A stretch of 64,000 nt of DNA from Rhizobium sp. RU36D. Its GTDB lineage: Bacteria > Pseudomonadota > Alphaproteobacteria > Rhizobiales > Rhizobiaceae. The stretch's first letter is position 1; each line of letters starts with the position of its first letter. Positions 44,267-52,966 of the stretch are shown here, in pieces. The stretch is from assembly GCF_900176345.1 (NCBI RefSeq), contig NZ_FWXU01000002.1, positions 124,001-188,000 of the forward strand, read 5' to 3'. The position numbers were made by a program, and so were the translations under genes. The notes under the pieces are model-generated. The model saw nothing but the letters and a program-made list of their open reading frames with translations. It did no database searches and was not told the origin of the DNA.

Positions 44267-44343
44267 CACGACTTGCGACAGTCATCAGCGGCATGAGGCT
44301 CTGCCTCGTGGTGCCTTGCATGACGCGTGTGGAGATCTTCTAC

Positions 44344-45114
44344 GTGATCATCATCGACAATCTTGCCAAATGGTTTTCAACGGCCGGCGGCGCGCGGCAC
44401 GAAGCTCTTCGAAACATCAATCTGGAGATCGGCGCAGGGGAATTCGTGTCCATCATCGGGCCGTCCGGCTGCGGCAAGTCGACCCTGCTCTACATCGTCG
44501 GCGGTTTCGAGCGCGCGACCGAAGGGGCGGTACGCATTCACGGAAAACCGATCACCGGCCCCGGCCGCGATCGTGGCCCCGTGTTCCAGGAGTTTGCCCT
44601 CTTCGCCTGGAAGACCGTGCTGGAAAACGTCGCCTATGGCTTACGGCTGCAGGGCAAGACCAAGCAGGAGGCCGAGGATCGCGCCAGGGGCTTCCTGAAG
44701 ATGGTCGGACTGGAGCGGTTCGCCGGCTTCTATCCCAAGGAACTCTCCGGCGGTATGAAGCAGCGCGTCGCCATCGCCCGCACGCTCGCCTATGGCCCGG
44801 AAATCCTGCTGATGGACGAACCATTCGGGGCGCTGGATGCTCGCACCCGCAACCATCTGCAACGCGACCTCCTGAAGATCTGGGAGGAAGACCGCAAGAC
44901 CGTGTTGTTCGTGACCCATAGCGTCGAGGAGGCGGTGTTCCTGTCGGATCGCGTTGTGGTGATGGGAACCGGGCCAGGGCATATCGCCAAGGTCATTCCC
45001 ATCGAGCTGGAGCGCCCGCGCAATCGTTCCGAGCTGATGATGGACCTGAAATACCAGGGATACATCGCCGAGATCGAAGGCATGATTGATGCCGTGGAGG
45101 CGTCTGCCGCATGA
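44344..45114 (+). CDS. SsuB/TauB-type ABC ATPase
   Basis: The 256-residue product has Walker A GPSGCGKST, the Q-loop PVFQEFALFAWKTV, signature SGGMKQR and Walker B LLMDEPFGALDA, with the H-loop VTHS. It powers the importer with the two permeases that follow. A GTG at 44344 with GGAG nine bases before it is favoured; an ATG at 44320 or 44293 would add up to 17 residues without conserved sequence. Confidence 0.92.
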   Translation: MIIIDNLAKWFSTAGGARHEALRNINLEIGAGEFVSIIGPSGCGKSTLLYIVGGFERATEGAVRIHGKPITGPGRDRGPVFQEFALFAWKTVLENVAYGLRLQGKTKQEAEDRARGFLKMVGLERFAGFYPKELSGGMKQRVAIARTLAYGPEILLMDEPFGALDARTRNHLQRDLLKIWEEDRKTVLFVTHSVEEAVFLSDRVVVMGTGPGHIAKVIPIELERPRNRSELMMDLKYQGYIAEIEGMIDAVEASAA

Positions 45115-45878
45115 GACAGGTGGTTCCCGCCCTTGCCGCCGTCGCACTGGTGTTGGCGATCTGGGAGATCGGCCATCGGACGCTTGGCCTTGCCGGCCTG
45201 CCAAGCCCGATCACGGCAATCGGCGCGCTGCCGGAAATCCTCAGCGAGCCGTCCTCCCTCAACGACATCTTCCAATCACTCCGACGCATGGCGATCGCCT
45301 ATGTACTGGCCGGCATTTTCGGCATCTCGGTGGGCCTTGTCATGGGCCGCAGCCAGCTTTTTGCCCGGCTGCTGAACCCGCTCTTCATGATCATCTATCC
45401 CGTGCCCAAGGGGGCACTGATGCCGATCTTGATGATCTGGCTTGGCGTGGGCGATGCCTCGAAGATCCTTGTGATTTTCCTCGGCATCAGCCTGCCGGTC
45501 ATCATGCATACCTGGCAGGGCTCCGCTTCCGTCAACAAGACGGTGCTGTGGAGCGCCTCGGCTATGGGCATGAGCCGCCACCAGCAGCTGTTCCGCATCG
45601 TGCTGCCATCTGCCCTGCCGGAGATCTTCATCGGCCTGCGCACCGGGCTGATCCTGGCGCTGATCACCATGGTCGTAAGCGAGATCGTGGCCCGCAGCGA
45701 CGGCATCGGTAACCTGCTGTTTAATGCCATGGACATGGCGCTCTATGATCGCATGTACGCCACCATCATCCTGATCGCCGCCATGGGCTATCTGCTGGAT
45801 GTCGGCTTCGAGCGGGTGCGCACCCATTTCCTCAAGTGGTCGGATACCGCCTCGCCAATGGGAGTGACCGCAGCATGA
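45111..45878 (+). CDS. SsuC/TauC-type ABC permease, first
   Basis: The 255-residue protein has six membrane helices and the EAA loop SASAMGMSRHQQLFRIVLPSALPEIFIGLR that contacts the ATPase. It starts on the ATGA overlap with the ATPase gene and ends on another ATGA overlap with the second permease. Having two non-identical SsuC-type permeases implies a heterodimeric channel, which is less common in this family than a homodimer. Confidence 0.92.
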   Translation: MRQVVPALAAVALVLAIWEIGHRTLGLAGLPSPITAIGALPEILSEPSSLNDIFQSLRRMAIAYVLAGIFGISVGLVMGRSQLFARLLNPLFMIIYPVPKGALMPILMIWLGVGDASKILVIFLGISLPVIMHTWQGSASVNKTVLWSASAMGMSRHQQLFRIVLPSALPEIFIGLRTGLILALITMVVSEIVARSDGIGNLLFNAMDMALYDRMYATIILIAAMGYLLDVGFERVRTHFLKWSDTASPMGVTAA

Positions 45879-46633
45879 AGTCTCGATTGGTCTCCCTTTC
45901 CTATGGCATCATTCCGGTTGCCGCACTCATCCTGATCTGGGCCGCCGTCGCGGCATCGGGCGTGGCGCCCCGGGCGCTACTGCCATCGCCGATGGCTGTA
46001 TTCCTGCGCACCATCGACAGGCTCGGGGATCCCTATTTCCTCGGCGATATCGGCACGACGCTGTTTCGCCTGGTCAGCGGATTTGCAATTGGCCTTTTCG
46101 TGGGGCTCTCGCTTGCCCTGCTCGCGACGGTCAGCCAATCGGCTCGGCTGGTGCTGAACGCCCTGGTGAAGCTCCTGGCGCCGATCCCGAAGATTGCGCT
46201 TTATCCGGTGCTGATCCTGATCCTCGGCTTCGGGCATGGCTCGAAGATCGCACTGGTCGCGGCCGAAGCGGCATTTCCGATCTACCTCGCGGCCTATCAG
46301 GGCATGCAGAATGTCGATCGCAAGCTGATCTGGGCGGCGCGCGCCGCGGGCGCTTCCAATGCCCACGCCCTGTTCTTCGTCACCATGCCAGCCGCGCTGC
46401 CCTCGATCCTGACGGGCTGCCGCGTGGCGATGATCATCTCCTGCATCGTCGTGTTTCTTTCCGAGATGATCTCCTCGACCGAGGGGCTCGGCTATGTGTT
46501 GATCAATGCGGCCCGCAATTTCAAGGTGATCGACATGTTCGTGCCGATCATCCTCATCTCCGCCCTCGGCCTGACGCTGGGCGCCATTTTCAATGTCATC
46601 AAGAAAAAGCTGCTCGTCGGCTTTCCCGATTGA
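45875..46633 (+). CDS. SsuC/TauC-type ABC permease, second
   Basis: The 252-residue product has the same fold and EAA loop (ARAAGASNAHALFFVTMPAALPSILTGCR) but is clearly diverged from the first permease. The ATG at 45875 lies on the ATGA overlap; the frame extends upstream only as a shadow. The two permeases would form the translocation pore together. The substrate could be an aromatic acid or an opine-like compound, judging from the enzymes on both sides. Confidence 0.92.
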   Translation: MKSRLVSLSYGIIPVAALILIWAAVAASGVAPRALLPSPMAVFLRTIDRLGDPYFLGDIGTTLFRLVSGFAIGLFVGLSLALLATVSQSARLVLNALVKLLAPIPKIALYPVLILILGFGHGSKIALVAAEAAFPIYLAAYQGMQNVDRKLIWAARAAGASNAHALFFVTMPAALPSILTGCRVAMIISCIVVFLSEMISSTEGLGYVLINAARNFKVIDMFVPIILISALGLTLGAIFNVIKKKLLVGFPD

Positions 46634-46651
46634 AATAAAAGGACAAATTCC

Positions 46652-47746
46652 ATGAAGATTGCAGTTCTCGGCGGCGGAAACGGCTCGCTTGCGGCAGCGG
46701 CGGATTTCACCCTTGGCGGCCATGATGTGACGCTCTGGCGGCGGGACAAGGCTGTTGTCGAGCAGCACCGGTCGCTCGGAAACCGCATTGCCGTGCGCGA
46801 CGCCAAGGGCAGGCATGAGGCGGTGCTGTCGCGCGTCACCACCGACATCGCCGAAGCGGTGGCAGATGCGCAATACATCATCGCGCCGCTGCCGGCGACG
46901 ACGCATGAAGACCTGGCAAAGACGCTGGCACCGCATCTGCGGCCCGGCCACGTGGTTCACCTGCCGCCGGGCACGCTGGGCACGCTGATCTTCGCCCGTG
47001 CAGCAAAGGCTGCGGGAACGGTGGACGGTGTGGCCTTCGCCGAATCCGGCACGCTGCCCTGGCTCGTGCGCAAGCACGGCTTTGCCGAGATCGTCATCAG
47101 CGGCCGCACGACCCGCCTGCCGACGGGCGTCTTCCCGCTGACGCTGGCCGACCACGCTTTCGAGGTCATCCGCCAGGCTTTCCCCGGCGCCATAGAGCCA
47201 TGCGGCGACGCCCTGTCGGGTGCGTTGATGAATGCCGGCCCAGTCATTCATCCGCCGTTGATCGTCATGAATGCGGGACCGCTCGAGCATTTCGAAGCCT
47301 GGGACATCCACAATGAGGGCACCCAGCCCTCGATCCGCAAGGTCACCGATGCGCTTGATGGAGAGCGCATGCGCATACGTGAGGCGCTCGGCTATGGCGC
47401 TCCGCATTTCCCGCTGGCGGATCACTATGCCAAGGAAGGCGACGAATGGATGTATGGCCGCGGCTCCCATGACAAGTTGACGGATTCCGGTGACTGGCGC
47501 GAGAAGATCATCCTCACCGAACATCGCTACATGCTGGAGGATGTCGGCCTCGGTCTGTCGCTGATGACCTCGGCGGCCGCCCTTGCCGGGGTTGAGGCGC
47601 CGCTGGCCGCCGGCTTCCTGGCGGTCGGCTCCGTGATCGTCGGCACGGACTTCGCTCGGGAGGGACGCCCGCTTGCCAAGGTCGGGCTTGAAGGCATGTC
47701 GCGGGCTGACGTGCAGGACTTCCTCATCGAAGGCTACACGAAATGA
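46652..47746 (+). CDS. NAD/NADP octopine/nopaline dehydrogenase-family protein
   Basis: The 364-residue product has the Rossmann loop VLGGGNGSLAAA (5-16) and the C-terminal octopine-dehydrogenase domain, with the catalytic histidine region NAGPVIHPPL (H200) and GDEWMYG. The family joins or cleaves an amino acid and a 2-keto acid through an imine (opines) in the cytoplasm. It begins 18 bases after the permease stop and overlaps the next gene by four bases. Whether it makes or degrades an opine-like compound is not decided, but its place behind an importer favours breakdown. Sequence identity to true opine synthases is not established here. Confidence 0.85.
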   Translation: MKIAVLGGGNGSLAAAADFTLGGHDVTLWRRDKAVVEQHRSLGNRIAVRDAKGRHEAVLSRVTTDIAEAVADAQYIIAPLPATTHEDLAKTLAPHLRPGHVVHLPPGTLGTLIFARAAKAAGTVDGVAFAESGTLPWLVRKHGFAEIVISGRTTRLPTGVFPLTLADHAFEVIRQAFPGAIEPCGDALSGALMNAGPVIHPPLIVMNAGPLEHFEAWDIHNEGTQPSIRKVTDALDGERMRIREALGYGAPHFPLADHYAKEGDEWMYGRGSHDKLTDSGDWREKIILTEHRYMLEDVGLGLSLMTSAAALAGVEAPLAAGFLAVGSVIVGTDFAREGRPLAKVGLEGMSRADVQDFLIEGYTK

Positions 47747-48750
47747 GCGGCGGCGAGACGGGTAAGACCCCGCTGGAGCGGATCGCCGTGCTCGGCGCCG
47801 GCCGCATGGGCCGCGGCATCGCCACGGTTTTCGCCTATGCCGGGCATGAGGTCGATGTCATCGATTTCAAGGAGCGGCCTCAGGCCGATTTCGACACCCT
47901 GGCGGGCAAGGCGACGCAGGAAGTTCGGGAAACCCTGTTGCTGCTAGGCGAACTCGGCCTGTTTGCCGGTGCCGAGATCGCCGATCGCCTGGCGTCACGG
48001 GTTCGCGTGCTGTCGCGTGCCGATGCGGCGGAGGCGCTGGCCAAGGCCGATGTGATCTTCGAAGGGTTTCCCGAGGTCCTCGACGTCAAGCGCCAGGCGC
48101 TTGCGGAGGCCTCCGAACTCGCGTCCAAGGATGCGATCATCGCCTCTACGACATCCACCATCCTGGTGGACGATCTCTCGCCGGCTGTTGTTGGCCCCGA
48201 GCGGTTTCTCAACGCGCATTGGCTCAATCCGGCCTTCATCGTGCCGCTGGTGGAGCTTTCTCCGGGAAAGGCGACGTCTGCCGCGACCATCGAGCGGCTG
48301 AAGGGTCTTCTGGAAAGCATCGGCAAGATCCCGATCGTCTGCTCGGCCCGGCCCGGCTTCATCGTGCCGCGCATCCAGGCGATTGCCATGAATGAAGCGG
48401 CAAGGCTGGTGGAAGAAGGCGTGGCCTCGGTCGAGGATATCGAAAAGGCGGTGAAATACGGCTTCGGTTTCCGTTTCTCGGTGCTGGGCGTCCTGGAATT
48501 CATCGATTGGGGCGGCGGCGACATTCTCTATCACGCCAGCAACTATCTGGCCGAGGCTCTGGAAGACGAGCGCTATCGGGCACCCGATATCATTACTGAG
48601 AATATGAAGACCGGCCGGATCGGCATCACCACGGGCCAGGGCTTCCTGGATTATGCCGGTATGGACGTACCGGCCTATCGCCGGGCCCGGCTGGCCGTTT
48701 TCGTCGAGCGGTTGAAAGACCTCGATCTCGGCCGCCCGCCGGTGGTCTGA
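47743..48750 (+). CDS. 3-hydroxyacyl-CoA dehydrogenase-family protein
   Basis: The 335-residue product has the N-terminal NAD loop VLGAGRMGRGIATVFAYAG, an aspartate (VIDFKER) and STTSTILVDDLSP, then the catalytic histidine segment LNAHWLNPAFIVPLVEL and RPGFIVPRI. The C-terminal helical domain (EDIEKAVKYGFGFRFSVLG) follows. Members oxidise 3-hydroxyacyl-CoA, L-gulonate or L-carnitine. It is coupled to the opine-dehydrogenase-family gene. Lack of any acyl-CoA synthetase or thiolase nearby leaves its exact role open. Confidence 0.9.
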   Translation: MSGGETGKTPLERIAVLGAGRMGRGIATVFAYAGHEVDVIDFKERPQADFDTLAGKATQEVRETLLLLGELGLFAGAEIADRLASRVRVLSRADAAEALAKADVIFEGFPEVLDVKRQALAEASELASKDAIIASTTSTILVDDLSPAVVGPERFLNAHWLNPAFIVPLVELSPGKATSAATIERLKGLLESIGKIPIVCSARPGFIVPRIQAIAMNEAARLVEEGVASVEDIEKAVKYGFGFRFSVLGVLEFIDWGGGDILYHASNYLAEALEDERYRAPDIITENMKTGRIGITTGQGFLDYAGMDVPAYRRARLAVFVERLKDLDLGRPPVV

Positions 48751-49146
48751 TCTGATGCCCTATGCCGGTCGGCCGCGGATATGCTGTGGCCGGCCGGCTC
48801 GGCACGGCAGATTCAACCGATATTGCGTGGGAAGCATTTACCCAAATCGTCGAGATCGGCATGATCTTCGTCGTCAAGGCCAATCACACTCTTGCTTCTT
48901 GCGGCATCTTGCCCCATTTTAGACATTACTTCGCAGTGCAGGGGATTACATGCTTGCGGAGATAGAACCAAGTGCCGGGCCCCTCTGGCGAGAGTATCAG
49001 CGGCGCTCTCGTGATGTCGGCACTACCCGCAAATAAGCCGGCGGACATTTTAACATGACTATCGATATCTTGCGCCTGTCGCATGCAGCCTGCATGCGGC
49101 CTTTCTCCATTGATCGCGTGACCTCCAGGACTGCGGAGGTGCGCCC
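48751..49146. other. 396-base intergenic region with a structured 3' half
   Basis: No gene is supported here; short plus-strand frames lack ribosome sites. The right half (48972-49097) folds into an outer stem GTGCCG/CGGCAC (48972-48977 with 49018-49023), an inner stem CGAGAG/CTCTCG (48989-48994 with 49006-49011) and a separate perfect hairpin GCATGCA-GCC-TGCATGC (49081-49097). The first half shows nothing I recognise. Confidence 0.5.
48972..49097 (+). ncRNA. Possible structured leader of the DUF475 gene
   Basis: Two-tier stem plus a downstream seven-base hairpin precede the DUF475/TerC-family gene by 50 bases. TerC-family genes are often preceded by a manganese-sensing yybP-ykoY riboswitch, but I could not identify its conserved core. 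It is therefore reported only as a structured leader candidate. Confidence 0.25.
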
Positions 49147-50247
49147 ATGAGCCAGCCCCAAAGCCACACCTCGACCCTTGGCTATTTCAAGTGGTCGTTC
49201 ATCGTCACGGCAGTCGGTCTCCTGCTCGGGCTTCTGCTCGGCTGGCAGACGACGGGCACCATCGGCGGCATGGCCAGCGTCTTCTTCATCTGCCTTGTCC
49301 TGGCGGTGCTGGAAATCTCGTTGTCCTTCGACAATGCCATCGTCAACGCCAACAAGCTGAAGGAAATGACCCCCGTCTGGCAGCAACGCTTCCTGACCTG
49401 GGGCATCCTGATCGCCGTCTTCGGCATGCGTATCGTCTTCCCGCTCCTGATCGTCGTCATCGCCGCCCAGATCGGCCCGATCGACGCCATCGTGCTGGCA
49501 GCGGCACGCCCGGAGGAATATGCCCGCATCATGCATGAGGCGCATCTGCCGATTGCTTCGTTCGGCGGCGCCTTCCTGATGATGGTCGGCCTGAAATTCT
49601 TCTTCGACCAGGAGAAGGATATTCACTGGGTCCATGCCCTGGAAAGCCGAATCGCAAGCGTTGCCTCGATCAAGGGCGTGGAAATCGCCTTCGTTCTGCT
49701 GGTGATCCTGCTGTTCGAACAGTTGCTTCCGCCGGAAGACGCAGTCACCTTCGTCTACTGCGCGATCTATGGCCTCCTGACCTTCCTGGTCGTGGAAGTC
49801 ATCGGCGGTCTCCTGGATGCCTCGCAGCAGACCATGAGTGCGGCGGCAAAGGGCGGCCTGGGCGCGTTTCTCTACCTCGAAGTGCTTGATGCCTCCTTCT
49901 CCTTCGATGGCGTCATCGGTGCCTTCGCGCTGACGCAGAACCTGTTCATCATCGCCATCGGCCTTGGCATCGGTGCCATGTATGTGCGTTCGATGACGAT
50001 CATGCTGGTGGAAAAGGGTACGCTGGCGGAATACCGCTACCTGGAACACGGAGCGTTTTACGCCATCCTGATCCTGTCCGTGGTCATGTTCTGCCAGACG
50101 ATGGTGCATGTCCCCGAGGTCATCACCGGCCTTGGCGGCGCGACGCTGATCGGTATTTCGCTGTGGTCCTCCATCCGGCATAACCGGAAGGAACTGGCCC
50201 ATGCCGCTGAGAAGGATCACGACGAGGTCGTTCCCGTTTCCGGCTAA
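49147..50247 (+). CDS. DUF475 (TerC-superfamily) integral membrane protein
   Basis: The 366-residue product has about nine membrane helices with the duplicated acidic motif of TerC-like transporters: LSFDNAIVNANKL (59-71) and ASFSFDGVIGAFALTQN in the second half. The aspartate-asparagine pairs in membrane helices are thought to bind metal ions. TerC/Alx members are linked to manganese export and tellurite resistance. It is monocistronic, bounded by a strong terminator at 50271. Confidence 0.9.
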   Translation: MSQPQSHTSTLGYFKWSFIVTAVGLLLGLLLGWQTTGTIGGMASVFFICLVLAVLEISLSFDNAIVNANKLKEMTPVWQQRFLTWGILIAVFGMRIVFPLLIVVIAAQIGPIDAIVLAAARPEEYARIMHEAHLPIASFGGAFLMMVGLKFFFDQEKDIHWVHALESRIASVASIKGVEIAFVLLVILLFEQLLPPEDAVTFVYCAIYGLLTFLVVEVIGGLLDASQQTMSAAAKGGLGAFLYLEVLDASFSFDGVIGAFALTQNLFIIAIGLGIGAMYVRSMTIMLVEKGTLAEYRYLEHGAFYAILILSVVMFCQTMVHVPEVITGLGGATLIGISLWSSIRHNRKELAHAAEKDHDEVVPVSG

Positions 50248-50270
50248 GCGATATCTCCGGTAAGACATGG

Positions 50271-50308
50271 AAGCCGCGCGCCCGGCGGGGGTGCGCGGCT
50301 TCTTTATT
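50271..50308 (+). terminator. Rho-independent terminator after the DUF475 gene
   Basis: AAGCCGCGC/GCGCGGCTT is a perfect nine-base stem with a 13-base loop, followed by CTTTATT. It lies in the convergent gap with the DUF1206 gene. Confidence 0.8.
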
Positions 50309-50325
50309 GCTCAAGCCGCTGCAGC

Positions 50326-51150
50326 TTAGCGGCCCAGCGCCACCGCGTGCTTGATCTCCTTGAGATCAGGACCGCGCACAATCCGGTAACGGGCTTCCAC
50401 CAGATTGTAGATGCCGAAGGCCGCGAGCCCGGCAGCAATCACGATATAGATCACGGAGCCGAACGGCAGCTGTCGCAGCCATTGCAGCGCATCCGACATG
50501 CTGCCGGCCTGGTCCGGATCGACCGTCAAGCCGGCATAGGCGAAGAGAATGCCCGTGACCGCAAAGACGACGCCGCGCGCCACGAGGCCGTAGATGCAGA
50601 TCCAGGTAAGAGCCTTCTTGTCCTGAGGGATGCGCAGATATTTCTCAAACTTGCGCATCACTCCCTTGGCGGCGGTGACCACGCCCCCGACGATGAAGCC
50701 GAGGCCAGCTGCGATGGCGAGATAGGCGCCAAAGGGCTGCGACATGATCCACTGCGCCAAGCCTTTTTCGCCGGATTCTTCGCCGCCCGAGCCAGACCCG
50801 AGGCCGAAGGCATGGCCCAAAGCATAGAGCGCAAGACCGATATAGGTGACGGCACTGCCCAGCAGAGCGGCCCGGATGACCTTTGCCTTGGTATCCGAAC
50901 CATGGCCATCGCTATCGGCGATGGACTGCGCCAGCCTCCAGGCCACGAAGCCGAGAAGGCCGATGCCGATCAGGCCGACCCAGATGCGGCCGAATGGCTG
51001 CTGCAACAGCGTTGTGAGGGCGGATTTGCTATCGGCCTCGCCGCCGGCCACGCTGGAAAACAGTGCAAGGCCTGCGATGAGGAGGAAAACCACCCCGCGC
51101 GCGACATAGCCAGACTTGGCGAGCATTTCAAAGCGGAGTTGATGTGACAT
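50326..51150 (-). CDS. DUF1206 membrane protein
   Basis: The 274-residue protein is made of three repeats of about 70 residues, each with two membrane helices: YVARGVVFLLIAGLALFS, then ALLGSAVTYIGLALYALG, then LVARGVVFAVTGILFAYAG. This threefold layout defines DUF1206. Function is unknown. It is followed upstream on the same strand by a cytochrome b561 gene. Confidence 0.9.
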   Translation of the reverse strand: MSHQLRFEMLAKSGYVARGVVFLLIAGLALFSSVAGGEADSKSALTTLLQQPFGRIWVGLIGIGLLGFVAWRLAQSIADSDGHGSDTKAKVIRAALLGSAVTYIGLALYALGHAFGLGSGSGGEESGEKGLAQWIMSQPFGAYLAIAAGLGFIVGGVVTAAKGVMRKFEKYLRIPQDKKALTWICIYGLVARGVVFAVTGILFAYAGLTVDPDQAGSMSDALQWLRQLPFGSVIYIVIAAGLAAFGIYNLVEARYRIVRGPDLKEIKHAVALGR

Positions 51151-51246
51151 GACTGCTCCAGAAGGAATTCGATGCCACAGGAACGCACAAGTCGGGCGAT
51201 GGTTGTCATCACCGGTTGCCTTTTACGATTATTGCCTTCCCGGCGC

Positions 51247-51750
51247 TTAGGCTTTGTCAGGGGCGAACATGCGCATCATCACGTCGGAACGGCGGATGAG
51301 ATGCTGGAACAGCGCCCCGCCGATATGGGCAGCGATGAGGCCGAGCAGGCCCGCCTGCAGATATTCATGCGCCACGGCAGCGAGCCGGATGCCGAAGAAC
51401 CAGGCCATGATACCGGAGGCGGGAAGCGCCAGGAGCATCACATAGATCAGCCCATGCACGGCCTCGGAGATGAGTTTCATGATACGGGGTTCATCCGCCG
51501 GTGGTTCCGGCGCGCCGCGGGTGACGCGCAGATAAATCCGGGTCAGCGCCATCAGCAGGACCAGCACGCCGCCGACGATATGCATGGTGACCAGGATCGG
51601 GTTCGCTGACCCCTCCGCCGTCTGCGCGTTGCCGGCATTCCAGGCCGCCTCGATGGCGTTGTGCGCGAGAAACTGGAACGCGACGAGAACCACGACTGCC
51701 CAGTGCAGGCCGACCTGAACCCGGGAATAGCCCTTCACCTTATCCTGCAT
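51247..51750 (-). CDS. Cytochrome b561-type membrane protein
   Basis: The 167-residue product has four membrane helices with paired histidines that bind two b haems: GLHWAVVVLVAFQFLAHN, TMHIVGGVLVLLMAL, HGLIYVMLLALPASG and AHIGGALFQHLI. This is the YceJ/CybB layout. These proteins shuttle electrons from the quinone pool to periplasmic acceptors or superoxide. The ATG at 51750 follows GGGGG; the longer start at 51807 lacks a ribosome site. Confidence 0.9.
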   Translation of the reverse strand: MQDKVKGYSRVQVGLHWAVVVLVAFQFLAHNAIEAAWNAGNAQTAEGSANPILVTMHIVGGVLVLLMALTRIYLRVTRGAPEPPADEPRIMKLISEAVHGLIYVMLLALPASGIMAWFFGIRLAAVAHEYLQAGLLGLIAAHIGGALFQHLIRRSDVMMRMFAPDKA

Positions 51751-51961
51751 CCTTACCCCCGCCATCGTAAAAGCAATCCAAACCCTTAAAAACGCGTCAC
51801 ACGGCAAAAGGTTCCGAAAATAAATTATTTGTTTTTCGCTGGTGAAGGCATGTAAATCGGTATTCCTACCATCAAAATCCAGCCCTAATTGATATCTTCG
51901 GGCGCGACAATAACGTCTAAATCAGGGGGCGGTCATATTATATTGGAATAAGTTCTGCGAT

Positions 51962-52966
51962 ATGGCCCGCCTCACCTTTCAGTCACGGCTGAGAGCGTTC
52001 TTTGTTGCTGTCTGTCTTTGTCCCGTTCTCGCATCCTGCTCCGGCATACAATCCGCGCTGGACCCAGCCGGCGAAGAGGCGGAAAGCGTGGCGACCCTGT
52101 TCTGGGTGATGACAGCAGGCGGCTTTGTCATCTGGGCCTTCGTCGTGGCGATCTCACAATATGCTGCCCGGTGGAAGCGCGGGACCATTTCCGAAAAGGC
52201 CGCGGGCCAGGTGATCCTGTGGGGCGGCGCCGTGTTTCCGGTCGTCGTGCTGACCGCGCTGCTCGCCTATGCACTGTGGCTGATGCCGTTCCTGAGACCT
52301 TTCGCCGATACCGGACAGGCCAGTACGCGGGTCGAGGTGGTTGGCCATCAATTCTGGTGGCAGGTGATCTATCACCGCGCCGATGGCAGCAGGATCGTGT
52401 CCGCCAACGAGATCCGCATGCCGGTCGGCGAGCGGGTCGAGTTTTCATTGGCCAGCGCCGACATGATCCATTCCTTCTGGATCCCGGCCCTTGGCGGCAA
52501 GATGGACCTCATTCCCGGGCGCACCAATCGTCTGTCGCTCTTGGCCAATAAGCCGGGCACCTACAGGGGCCAATGCGCCGAGTTCTGCGGCACCTCCCAT
52601 GCGCTGATGGCCTTTCCTGCCGTCGCCATGGAGCCGGCGGAATTCGAGGACTGGCTCGACCGGCGGCGCGCGCCGGCACCGTCGGATGTGGCAAGCGCGG
52701 GGCAGGCGATCTTCATGCGCGAGAAATGCGGCGACTGTCACAGCATATCGGGCACTGAAGCCCAAGGCGCCAAGGGGCCGGACCTGACCCATGTCGGATC
52801 CCGCCTGACCCTCGGCGCTGGCCGGCTGGAAAACAACGAAACCAACATGGCACGCTTCATCGCCAATCCCGTGTCGATCAAACCAGGCAGCCATATGCCG
52901 GGCTATCCCGGGCTGTCGGAGGAGGATCTGTCCGCGGTGGCCAAGTGGCTGAAAGGATTGCAATGA
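51962..52966 (+). CDS. coxB: Cytochrome c oxidase subunit II with fused haem c domain (caa3 type)
   Basis: The 334-residue protein is a lipoprotein precursor (lipobox VLASC, C26), followed by two membrane helices and a periplasmic CuA cupredoxin domain with CAEFCGTSHALM (C205, E207, C209, H213, M216). A C-terminal cytochrome c domain has CGDCH (256-260) and a later methionine in HMPGYPG. This composition marks a caa3 oxidase that accepts electrons without a separate cytochrome c. It overlaps the next gene by four bases. Confidence 0.95.
   Translation: MARLTFQSRLRAFFVAVCLCPVLASCSGIQSALDPAGEEAESVATLFWVMTAGGFVIWAFVVAISQYAARWKRGTISEKAAGQVILWGGAVFPVVVLTALLAYALWLMPFLRPFADTGQASTRVEVVGHQFWWQVIYHRADGSRIVSANEIRMPVGERVEFSLASADMIHSFWIPALGGKMDLIPGRTNRLSLLANKPGTYRGQCAEFCGTSHALMAFPAVAMEPAEFEDWLDRRRAPAPSDVASAGQAIFMREKCGDCHSISGTEAQGAKGPDLTHVGSRLTLGAGRLENNETNMARFIANPVSIKPGSHMPGYPGLSEEDLSAVAKWLKGLQ

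Noticed and set aside
48751..49146. yybP-ykoY (manganese) riboswitch before the TerC-superfamily gene
   Set aside because: The conserved core loops of that riboswitch were not found by eye; only generic stems are visible, so it is reported as a structured leader candidate at low confidence.
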